From positions 1-5,758 of the forward strand of contig CACXED010000046.1 of NCBI GenBank assembly GCA_902766575.1: DNA of 5,758 bases. The letters run 5' to 3'. Shown in pieces: positions 1 to 4,336 of the stretch. Position 1 is the stretch's first letter. Each line of letters begins with the position of its first letter. Under the pieces are notes generated by a model that was not told the origin of the DNA, did no database searches, and worked only from the letters and a program-made list of their open reading frames with translations. Made by a program: the position numbers and the translations under genes. Origin of the DNA: an uncultured Ruminococcus sp. Its GTDB lineage: Bacteria; Bacillota; Clostridia; Oscillospirales; CAG-272.

Positions 1-122
1 AGGCAGGGTACCGCCCCTGTCAAGGATTTTTGTGAAGTATGACGGAAAAAGGGCAAGCAGATTCGCGCTTAAGGCGTCAGCCGTGAATTGTGCGGTATTG
101 CCTTAAATCACCCCTTTTGAAA
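1..122 (-). other. Leader of a leftward transcript, no ORF identified
   Basis: This stretch lies downstream of the leftward promoter at 123-151 and would be the first ~116 nt of its RNA. I see no convincing start codon with a ribosome site on the minus strand here, so the leader is long or the product is non-coding. It can fold: TTAAGGC at 69-75 pairs with GCCTTAA at 100-106, with a smaller CCG/CGG pairing inside (81-83 with 93-95). A second hairpin (2-8 with 15-21, one G-T wobble) lies at the edge. The gene served is outside the window. A riboswitch, rRNA/tRNA leader or plain 5' UTR are all possible; I recognise no known RNA family. Confidence 0.35.
18..23 (-). promoter_or_regulatory. Possible second leftward -35 box at the window edge
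   Basis: The minus strand reads TTGACA here, a perfect -35 hexamer. With a 17-nt spacer its -10 box would fall just outside the window, so it cannot be confirmed. If real, the leftward gene has tandem promoters, this one being the downstream member. Confidence 0.25.
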
Positions 123-151
123 ATTATAGCACGCTGCCAAGTTCAAGTCAA
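123..151 (-). promoter_or_regulatory. Leftward promoter reading out of the window
   Basis: On the minus strand, TTGACT (146-151) is followed by a 17-nt spacer and TATAAT (123-128) preceded by TGC, giving an extended -10. Transcription would start near 116 and run left. This is divergent from the yccF promoter, with the two -35 boxes about 46 bp apart. Confidence 0.7.
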
Positions 152-166
152 TGTGTAAATCAGTTT

Positions 167-181
167 TTTACATAATGTAAA
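167..181. promoter_or_regulatory. Perfect 15-bp palindrome between divergent promoters (candidate operator)
   Basis: TTTACAT-A-ATGTAAA is a perfect inverted repeat with 7-bp arms. It sits almost exactly midway between the leftward -35 (146-151) and the rightward -35 (198-203), with 15 and 16 bp on either side. A further half-site, TGTAAAT at 154-160, repeats the right arm (176-182) at a 22-bp offset, about two helical turns. The symmetry suits a dimeric regulator controlling both promoters. I cannot match it confidently to a named regulator. Confidence 0.5.
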
Positions 182-197
182 TTATTTTCCCGGATCG

Positions 198-226
198 TTG
201 ACAGATCGCCGCGGCCGTTGTATAAT
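198..226 (+). promoter_or_regulatory. Consensus sigma-A promoter of yccF
   Basis: TTGACA (198-203), a 17-nt spacer and TATAAT (221-226) match the housekeeping consensus perfectly. Transcription would begin near 233, about 31 nt before the yccF start at 264. This also shows that the longer reading frame opening at TTG 198 is not the real gene start, because it would begin in the -35 box. Confidence 0.88.
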
Positions 227-263
227 AGACGCAGAATTTTTTATCCGGAGCGTGAGTTATATA

Positions 264-623
264 ATGGGCTGTCTCGGAAACTTTATCTGGTTTGTATTCG
301 GCGGATTTCTGACCGGACTTTCGTGGGCTTTAGCCGGTCTGCTTTGGTGCATAACCATTGTAGGCATACCGGTCGGAGTCCAGTGTTTCAAGTTCGCCAG
401 TCTCTCGTTCTTCCCTTTCGGCAAGGAGGTCGAGTACGGCGGAGGAGCGGTCTCGCTCATCATGAACGTATTCTGGATACTCCTCTCGGGAATACCGCTC
501 GCCGTCGAGCATATCCTGTTCGGATGTATTTTCGCGGTGACTGTCATCGGCATCCCCTTTGCAAAGCAGCACTTCAAGCTCGCAAAGCTCGCGATCATGC
601 CCTTCGGAAGCTCGGTGAGATAG
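264..623 (+). CDS. yccF: YccF-family inner-membrane protein
   Basis: A 119-residue hydrophobic protein with two tandem YccF (DUF307) units. Residues 30-56 (motif VGIP, then F-K-x-A, then PFG) are repeated at 92-118 (motif IGIP, then F-K-L-A, then PFG), an offset of 62 residues. Hydrophobic segments lie near residues 7-38 and 64-99. E. coli YccF is somewhat longer (about 148 residues) with the same two-unit layout; its function is unknown, so none is claimed here. The ATG at 264 is chosen because the consensus promoter overlaps any earlier start; a weak GTGAG ribosome site (252-256) lies 7 nt upstream. The gene is monocistronic and converges on the metal-dependent regulator, with a hairpin terminator in the 58-bp gap. 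Confidence 0.85.
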   Translation: MGCLGNFIWFVFGGFLTGLSWALAGLLWCITIVGIPVGVQCFKFASLSFFPFGKEVEYGGGAVSLIMNVFWILLSGIPLAVEHILFGCIFAVTVIGIPFAKQHFKLAKLAIMPFGSSVR

Positions 624-637
624 AGAAAAAAATATGC

Positions 638-669
638 AAAGCTCCGGCGAAAGCTGTCGCCGGAGCTTT
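638..669. terminator. Shared terminator between convergent genes
   Basis: A perfect 13-bp stem (638-650 with 657-669) encloses a 6-nt loop. The rightward RNA ends in a run of five U (667-671), so this is a good intrinsic terminator for yccF, 15 nt after its stop. On the minus strand the hairpin begins 13 nt past the regulator stop codon and is followed by an interrupted U-rich stretch (seven A on the plus strand at 625-631), so it may work in both directions. Confidence 0.85.
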
Positions 670-681
670 TTGTCGTATATT

Positions 682-1068
682 TCAGCTCTCCGATTTGCCC
701 TCGCCGCGCTCCTTGGCGTGACGCTTGAGCGCTTCAAAGGACTCGTCGCTGATGTCGTGCTCGATCTTGCAGGCGTCGAGCACCGCCGTCTCGCGTCCGA
801 CGCCGAGAGATATCAGCATTTCGGAGAGTATTGTGTGGCGCTCATAGATGCGCTCGGCGACCTCGGTTCCGGCTTCGGTGAGGCAAAGCGAGCCGTCCGG
901 CTCCATCGTCAGAAAGCCGCCTTTTCTGAGGATCCCGACCGCGCGGCTCACGCTGGGCTTTGAGTAGCCCATATAATCTCCGACGTCGACCGAATGGACG
1001 TGCGCCTTAGTCTTGGACAGAACGTATATCGTTTCAAGATACATCTCTCCGGATTCCTGAAGAACCAT
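682..1068 (-). CDS. DtxR/MntR-family metal-dependent transcriptional regulator
   Basis: A 128-residue repressor of the DtxR/MntR type. Residues 1-65 form the winged helix: the recognition region is around SKPSVSRAV (36-44) and the wing around residues 52-64. Residues 66-121 form the metal-binding dimerisation domain. Candidate ligands are Met9 and Glu12 in the first helix, His78 (YERH) and the C-K-I-E-H motif (Cys100, Glu103, His104). Cys with Met resembles the DtxR primary site more than MntR, which has Asp8 and Glu at these places. The DtxR ancillary ligands Glu83 and His98 appear replaced (Ser82, Val96), and there is no SH3 domain, as usual for short clostridial members. The metal (Mn or Fe) cannot be told from sequence. 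I chose the second Met because of ribosome-site spacing. It has its own promoter and may autoregulate. Confidence 0.88.
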   Translation of the reverse strand: MVLQESGEMYLETIYVLSKTKAHVHSVDVGDYMGYSKPSVSRAVGILRKGGFLTMEPDGSLCLTEAGTEVAERIYERHTILSEMLISLGVGRETAVLDACKIEHDISDESFEALKRHAKERGEGKSES

Positions 1069-1075
1069 GATCATA

Positions 1076-1080
1076 CCTCC
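1076..1080 (-). promoter_or_regulatory. Ribosome binding site deciding the regulator start
   Basis: The minus strand reads GGAGG here. It is 7 nt from the ATG at 1066-1068 but only 1 nt from the in-frame ATG at 1072-1074. The inner ATG is therefore the likely start and the protein is two residues shorter than the longest frame. Confidence 0.8.
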
Positions 1081-1103
1081 GTTTGAGTTTAGTGATTATT
1101 ATC

Positions 1104-1132
1104 ATTATAGCATCAAATTGTGAATATTTCAA
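1104..1132 (-). promoter_or_regulatory. Promoter of the metal-dependent regulator
   Basis: On the minus strand, TTGAAA (1127-1132), a 17-nt spacer and TATAAT (1104-1109) with an upstream TG form an extended -10 promoter. Transcription would start near 1097, about 29 nt before the chosen start codon. A short imperfect palindrome, TGAT-N4-ATCA (1093-1104), overlaps the predicted start point and -10 edge and could be an operator. Confidence 0.78.
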
Positions 1133-1157
1133 CCTGACGGCTCTTTTTGATCGGGTC

Positions 1158-1186
1158 TTGACAATATGAAAGAAATATGTTATACT
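1158..1186 (+). promoter_or_regulatory. Promoter of the DUF554-lipoprotein operon
   Basis: TTGACA (1158-1163), a 17-nt spacer and TATACT (1181-1186). Transcription would start near 1193, leaving a leader of about 40 nt with a small CGTG/CACG hairpin (1191-1202). It is divergent from the regulator promoter, with 25 bp between the -35 boxes. Confidence 0.82.
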
Positions 1187-1233
1187 TTAGCGTGGCAGCA
1201 CGTTCAAAAACCAAAAGAAAGCGTATATGATCT

Positions 1234-1947
1234 ATGATAGGACTCGGAACGATAATAAACTGCGCGGGCATAATCGTCGGCGGACTTGCGGGACTGCTTT
1301 TCGGCAAGGGACTCAAGCCGCGCTACAGGGATTCGCTCGTTTTTGTGATGGGGCTCTCTACCCTGTTCATCGGAGCGGGAGGAGCGCTGTCGGGGATGCT
1401 GACCTTAGAGGACGGAAAATTCTCGACCTCCGGCTCGCTGACGCTGATCTTCTCGCTGGTGCTCGGCTGTCTTATCGGCGAGCTTATCGACGTCGACCGC
1501 GCCTGCGAACGGCTCGGCGAATGGCTCAAAAAGCGCTCGGGAAGCGGAGACTCGCGGTTTGTAAACGCCTTTGTCACATCGTCAATGACCGTCTGCATCG
1601 GTGCGATGGCGATAATCGGCGCGATAAACGACGGCATCTACGGCGATATTTCGATTCTCCTTACCAAAACGATACTCGATTTTCTGATAATAATAGTCAT
1701 GACGGCTTCGATGGGAGTCGGGTGCATATTCTCCGCGGTTCCGGTGTTCGCGCTTCAGGGGAGCGTCACGCTGCTCGCAAGGCTGCTCGAACCGCTTATG
1801 ACCGAGGGAGCCGCAGCAAATCTGTCGACGGTCGGCTCGGTTCTGATCTTCTGCGTGGGACTGAATCTCGCTTTCGACAGGCACATCAAGGTGGGAAATC
1901 TGCTGCCGTCGCTGATATTCGCTGTGGCGTTTGCATTTATTCCCTGA
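1234..1947 (+). CDS. DUF554 family membrane protein (YqgA/YdfK-like)
   Basis: A 237-residue integral membrane protein, close to the usual family length (E. coli YqgA is about 235). The family signature is visible: the N-terminal G-T-I-x-N stretch followed by a glycine-rich helix ending GLLFGK (residues 3-25), the central segment with CIGAMAIIGAINDG, and a C-terminal hydrophobic hairpin. About seven hydrophobic segments are apparent. The family is presumed to be transport-related but has no established function. The start is supported only by a weak purine stretch (1214-1221) upstream of ATG 1234; an ATG at 1227 lies in another frame that does not give a conserved protein. It is first in an operon: its stop overlaps the ribosome site of the lipoprotein gene 12 bp downstream. 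Confidence 0.88.
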   Translation: MIGLGTIINCAGIIVGGLAGLLFGKGLKPRYRDSLVFVMGLSTLFIGAGGALSGMLTLEDGKFSTSGSLTLIFSLVLGCLIGELIDVDRACERLGEWLKKRSGSGDSRFVNAFVTSSMTVCIGAMAIIGAINDGIYGDISILLTKTILDFLIIIVMTASMGVGCIFSAVPVFALQGSVTLLARLLEPLMTEGAAANLSTVGSVLIFCVGLNLAFDRHIKVGNLLPSLIFAVAFAFIP

Positions 1948-1959
1948 AAGGAACGACTG

Positions 1960-2832
1960 ATGAAACGTATACTGGCGCTGACGATAGCGCTTCTGACCGC
2001 GCTCGCACTCTTTTCCTGCGGAGACGGCGAGAGCTATGACGCAGAGGCTCCGTCCGGCGAGATAATCTACAAAACAGCCGGCGAAGCAGAGCTCGGGCTT
2101 GAGATACTCATGCCCACCGGAAAACGTCAGAAAAGATCTCCGGCGGTGATAATGCTTCACGGAGGAGGCTGGATCTCCGGCTCAAGGGACGAGATGACCC
2201 GCGACTTCAAGCCGCTCTGCGACGAGCTGAGGAAAAACGGCGTAACCGTTATCCCGGTCACATATCGTCTCGTCGGAGGAGAGGTCAGTCTGCGCGACTG
2301 CATCGACGACTGCGAGGACGCGCTGAGCTTTATCGTCAGCAATGCGAAAAAATACGGGATAGATCCGGAGAGGATCGGGATCGTCGGCTACTCGGCGGGA
2401 GCTCAGCTCGCGATGATGACGGCGATCGAGAGCGAGGATCAGATAAAATACTGCGTCTCGATGTCCGGGCCGACCTGCTTTTCGGACACCAGCGGGAGTA
2501 TTTATTACTCCGATTCTCTCAACTATTATATCGGCATGATATTCAGCGAGGGAGATAAGGTCGCGATGTATCAGTCGAGTCCGATAATCCGCCTGAACCG
2601 GAAATGCAAAGCGGAATTTCTGCTCGTCAACGGTACGGACGACGAGGTCGTGAAGCCTGCCCACGCCGAATCCTTCTGCCGCGAGGCTGAGTCCTTCGGT
2701 ATCAGCGCCGAGCTGATCGAGCCGGAGGGTCTCACCCATTCCTACAGCTCATGGCAGGGCTTTAATGAGCTCTGTCTCCGAATCTCGCAAAAGCTCCTCT
2801 CCCAACTCAACTCTCCCGATCCACCTCAATAA
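1960..2832 (+). CDS. Lipoprotein alpha/beta hydrolase (esterase-like)
   Basis: A 290-residue secreted lipoprotein. Residues 1-19 form a signal peptide ending L-F-S before Cys20, a plausible lipobox although Phe at -2 is unusual, so the enzyme should be anchored outside the membrane. The rest is an alpha/beta hydrolase of the Abhydrolase_3/BD-FAE type: HGGGW oxyanion-hole motif at 67-71, nucleophile elbow G-Y-S-A-G with Ser145, and probable acid Asp227 or Asp228 (NGTDD) and base His260 (THSY). All triad candidates are present in the expected order, so it is probably active, acting on small esters or acylated sugars; the substrate is unknown. A good AAAGGAA ribosome site (1947-1953) lies 6 nt before the ATG. 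It is co-transcribed with the DUF554 gene. No U-tailed terminator follows it. Confidence 0.88.
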   Translation: MKRILALTIALLTALALFSCGDGESYDAEAPSGEIIYKTAGEAELGLEILMPTGKRQKRSPAVIMLHGGGWISGSRDEMTRDFKPLCDELRKNGVTVIPVTYRLVGGEVSLRDCIDDCEDALSFIVSNAKKYGIDPERIGIVGYSAGAQLAMMTAIESEDQIKYCVSMSGPTCFSDTSGSIYYSDSLNYYIGMIFSEGDKVAMYQSSPIIRLNRKCKAEFLLVNGTDDEVVKPAHAESFCREAESFGISAELIEPEGLTHSYSSWQGFNELCLRISQKLLSQLNSPDPPQ

Positions 2833-2834
2833 GC

Positions 2835-3099
2835 AGCGGCAGCGTGACGCTGCACCCATAGTCAAGGTTTGTTTCTGCGCCGCCGTTAGTTTATCTCTCA
2901 TCAAACATCCAGCGTCGCAAATGTTGCAAATATTGTTAAATTACCGCTTTCTGCGGAGCGGGAGCGGCAGCGTGACGCTGCACCCAAAGTCAAGGCTTGT
3001 TTCTGCGCCGCCGTTAGTTTATCACTCATCAAACATCCAGTGTCGCAAATGTTGCAAATGTTGTAAATATTGTTAAATTACCGCTTTCTGCGGAGCGGG
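2835..3099. repeat. Two-copy tandem duplication (128 and 137 bp)
   Basis: Copy 1 is 2835-2962 and copy 2 is 2963-3099. They differ by four substitutions and one 9-bp insertion in copy 2, so the duplication is recent. The insertion adds a unit to a 9-bp array resembling GCAAATGTT: two clear units in copy 1, three in copy 2. Each copy begins with a perfect palindrome GCAGCGT-G-ACGCTGC (2839-2853 and 2967-2981) and ends with a CCGC/GCGG mini-hairpin. A 5-bp stub of a third copy follows at 3100-3104. The array starts 3 bp after the lipoprotein stop codon and contains no credible gene. It has no transposase and no recognised mobile-element ends. Confidence 0.92.
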
Positions 3100-3115
3100 A
3101 GCGGAGCAGAACAAA

Positions 3116-3131
3116 GCCGCCAGTAGGCGGC
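3116..3131. repeat. GC-rich hairpin, REP-like
   Basis: GCCGCC-AGTA-GGCGGC is a perfect 6-bp inverted repeat just after the tandem duplication. Read leftward it is followed by TTTGTT, so it could act as a weak back-up terminator behind the tRNA terminator. A similar palindrome, GGCGGC-TC-GCCGCC, lies at 3189-3202 immediately past the tRNA-Leu 3' end. Confidence 0.5.
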
Positions 3132-3143
3132 GCGAGCGCGAGA

Positions 3144-3177
3144 TAAAAATAAAAAACGCACTGTAACTAACAGCGCG
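3144..3177 (-). terminator. Intrinsic terminator of the tRNA operon
   Basis: On the minus strand CGCGCTGT (3170-3177) pairs with ACAGTGCG (3157-3164) across a 5-nt loop, with one G-U pair. It is followed by a T-rich tract of six T, A, five T (3145-3156). It lies about 29 nt past the tRNA-Leu 3' end and fits the end of the leftward tRNA transcript. Confidence 0.82.
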
Positions 3178-3205
3178 ATTTTGGGAGCGGCGGCTCGCCG
3201 CCCGG

Positions 3206-3292
3206 TGGTGCCGGTGGCGGGGTTTGAACCCGCACACCCTCGCGGATAACAGATTTTGAGTCTGTCTCGTCTGCCAATTCCGACACACCGGC
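3206..3292 (-). tRNA. tRNA-Leu (anticodon CAA)
   Basis: An 87-nt class II tRNA with encoded CCA. The acceptor arms GCCGGTG and CACCGGC pair fully, followed by discriminator A and CCA. The anticodon stem ACAGA/TCTGT encloses the loop CTCAAAA, giving anticodon CAA (3256-3258) that reads UUG. A long variable arm (about 15 nt) is typical of leucine tRNAs, and the T arm GCGGG-TTCAAAC-CCCGC is canonical. It is the second gene of a two-tRNA operon. Confidence 0.95.
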
Positions 3293-3306
3293 ATTTACAT
3301 ACAAGT

Positions 3307-3338
3307 ATGGGAATTGCGGCTTGCGCGGCAATTCCCAT
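3307..3338 (-). other. Hairpin between the two tRNA genes
   Basis: A perfect 11-bp stem (3307-3317 with 3328-3338) closes a 10-nt loop. It starts 2 nt past the tRNA-Thr CCA end and finishes 14 nt before tRNA-Leu. No U tract follows on the minus strand, so it is not a standard terminator. It may guide processing of the tRNA precursor or partly attenuate tRNA-Leu; this is inference. Confidence 0.6.
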
Positions 3339-3340
3339 TC

Positions 3341-3416
<76 letters not shown>

Positions 3417-3436
3417 GTCTGTTCTCAACGGTAGAT

Positions 3437-3465
3437 ATTATAACACATTCCGACCTGTTTGTCAA
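3437..3465 (-). promoter_or_regulatory. Consensus promoter of the tRNA operon
   Basis: On the minus strand, TTGACA (3460-3465), a 17-nt spacer and TATAAT (3437-3442) match the consensus perfectly, as expected for highly expressed stable RNA. Transcription would start near 3430. Confidence 0.9.
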
Positions 3466-3495
3466 GGGGTTTTTTGAATTTTCCTCAATTTTCTC

Positions 3496-3520
3496 ATTTT
3501 CCGCAAAAAGCGCGGAGAAT
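3496..3520 (-). terminator. Weak hairpin after the deacylase gene
   Basis: Segments 3496-3504 and 3512-3520 can pair around a core TCCGC/GCGGA with one mismatch on the minus strand. It lies 8 nt past the ybaK stop, but no U run follows, so termination would be inefficient and ybaK transcripts may continue into the tRNA operon. Confidence 0.25.
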
Positions 3521-3527
3521 CGGCGGC

Positions 3528-3998
3528 TCACTCGCGGGGCTTTGTGACGTCGACCCATGAGTCAAAGCCTGAGCAGTGCTCGAGCTCGGGGATCGTCAGC
3601 TCGATCGCGCTGTTGGAGCTGCCGCACGCCGGAAAGACCGTCTGAAAGCGCTTTAAGGACTCGTCGAGATAGACAGCAACACCGTCGTTTACCGCGAACG
3701 GGCAGACTCCGCCTACCGCGTGTCCGATGAGAGCAACCGCTTCGTCGGGAGTCAGCATCTTCGCTTTCGTACCGAAACGCGCCTTGTATTTGTGATTGTC
3801 GACCTTGACGTCGCCCGCCGCGACGATGAGTATCGGCTTCCCGTCGACCATAAAGGACAGCGTTTTCGCGATCCGGCACGGCTCGCAGCCGAGCGCCTCA
3901 GCCGCAAGCTCGACCGTCGCGCTCGATACGCCAAACTCCATCACCCTGTCGGATAAACCGTAGCCCTCGAGATATTTTTTAACCTTTTCGACTGACAT
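3528..3998 (-). CDS. ybaK: YbaK/EbsC-family aminoacyl-tRNA deacylase
   Basis: A 156-residue stand-alone editing domain of the YbaK/ProX/INS superfamily, at normal length. These cytosolic enzymes hydrolyse mischarged tRNAs; YbaK removes Cys from tRNA-Pro, but related proteins differ in substrate, so the exact target is uncertain. Visible motifs are the R-I-A-K-T segment with Lys45, the position of the essential lysine of YbaK, the segment around GDVKVDNHKY (62-71), the G-H-x-V-G-G-V-C-P-F motif (92-101) that lines the acyl pocket, and C-G-S-S-N-S (125-130). The ATG at 3998 has a good AGAGGA ribosome site (4005-4010) 6 nt upstream. It has its own promoter and lies just upstream of the tRNA operon on the same strand, a functional neighbourhood that may be coincidental. 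Confidence 0.9.
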   Translation of the reverse strand: MSVEKVKKYLEGYGLSDRVMEFGVSSATVELAAEALGCEPCRIAKTLSFMVDGKPILIVAAGDVKVDNHKYKARFGTKAKMLTPDEAVALIGHAVGGVCPFAVNDGVAVYLDESLKRFQTVFPACGSSNSAIELTIPELEHCSGFDSWVDVTKPRE

Positions 3999-4034
3999 AA
4001 AAATTCCTCTTTTCTGATAAACGTGAACGATATA

Positions 4035-4063
4035 ATCTTACCACAAATTCTCACCGATGTCAA
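4035..4063 (-). promoter_or_regulatory. Promoter of ybaK
   Basis: On the minus strand, TTGACA (4058-4063), a 17-nt spacer and TAAGAT (4035-4040) preceded by TGG, an extended -10. Transcription would start near 4028, giving a leader of about 30 nt. Confidence 0.75.
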
Positions 4064-4076
4064 GCCCTCGGCTTGA
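4060..4076. promoter_or_regulatory. Palindrome overlapping the ybaK -35 box
   Basis: TCAAGCC-CTC-GGCTTGA is a perfect inverted repeat with 7-bp arms, sharing bases with the -35 box. No gene ends here that would need a terminator, so an operator is a reasonable guess. A second, overlapping symmetry is CGGCT-TG-AGCCG (4069-4080). Confidence 0.35.
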
Positions 4077-4159
4077 GCCGCTCGAGACGTTTTTTTCTAT
4101 TCGGCGCATTTAACTGTTAATTTTGAGGGAAATTCACACTTTTCATGCAGATTGCGGAG

Positions 4160-4188
4160 TTGCAAATAAATGATATCCATTATATGAT
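4160..4188 (+). promoter_or_regulatory. Possible upstream promoter for the dehydrogenase operon
   Basis: TTGCAA (4160-4165), a 17-nt spacer and TATGAT (4183-4188) make a moderate promoter candidate. It overlaps two direct copies of ATGATATC (4170-4177 and 4184-4191), 14 bp apart, which could instead be a regulator-binding array. It is weaker than the promoter at 4239-4267. Confidence 0.3.
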
Positions 4189-4238
4189 ATCTATATCTCT
4201 CAAGGCGTAATTTTTAGCGAGAAGATTGTCGATTTCTC

Positions 4239-4267
4239 TTGACTAACATGGCTTCATGTGTTATAAT
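4239..4267 (+). promoter_or_regulatory. Main promoter of the dehydrogenase-fumarase operon
   Basis: TTGACT (4239-4244), a 17-nt spacer and TATAAT (4262-4267) preceded by TGT, an extended -10. Transcription would start near 4274, with a leader of about 63 nt that begins with a small hairpin TCGCG-ATC-CGCGA (4278-4290). The spacer holds an inverted repeat ACATG-N4-CATGT (4246-4259). Confidence 0.85.
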
Positions 4268-4275
4268 ATTAACAT
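4258..4275. promoter_or_regulatory. Rex-like operator over the -10 box
   Basis: Half-sites TGTTA and TAACA face each other across 6 nt (4259... with core 4259-4274). Against the clostridial Rex pattern TTGTTAA-N4-TTAACAA, the 18-bp stretch matches 11 of the 14 defined positions. It covers the whole -10 box, so binding would block transcription. Rex is the NADH/NAD+-sensing repressor that commonly controls ldh, adh and related fermentation genes in Firmicutes. AT-richness of the -10 contributes some of the match, so this remains a candidate. Confidence 0.5.
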
Positions 4276-4336
4276 ACTCGCGATCCGCGAAAATGTCCAC
4301 CTAAATAATCCAAAACAACAGTAAAGGGAAGATTTT

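Noticed and set aside
198..263. N-terminal extension of the YccF protein starting at TTG 198
   Set aside because: It starts inside the consensus promoter, upstream of the predicted transcription start, and the extension has no YccF-like sequence.
1582..2160. A 192-codon minus-strand frame opposite the DUF554 and lipoprotein genes
   Set aside because: It is a low-complexity mirror of real coding sequence, rich in Arg, His and Gln, and both plus-strand genes have strong family motifs.
2839..2853. Intrinsic terminator for the lipoprotein operon
   Set aside because: The palindrome is perfect but leaves only a 1-nt centre and is followed by ACCCATAG rather than a U tract.
2765..3076. A 103-codon open frame spanning the end of the hydrolase gene and the tandem repeat
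   Set aside because: It overlaps the real gene in another frame, runs through a repeated non-coding block, and its product has no recognisable domain.
2835..3104. CRISPR array
   Set aside because: There are only two long adjacent copies with no spacers between them, and no cas gene is present.
4293..4304. Three-codon upstream ORF (ATG TCC ACC TAA) in the dehydrogenase leader
   Set aside because: It has no ribosome site, and a short hairpin lies where one would be needed.
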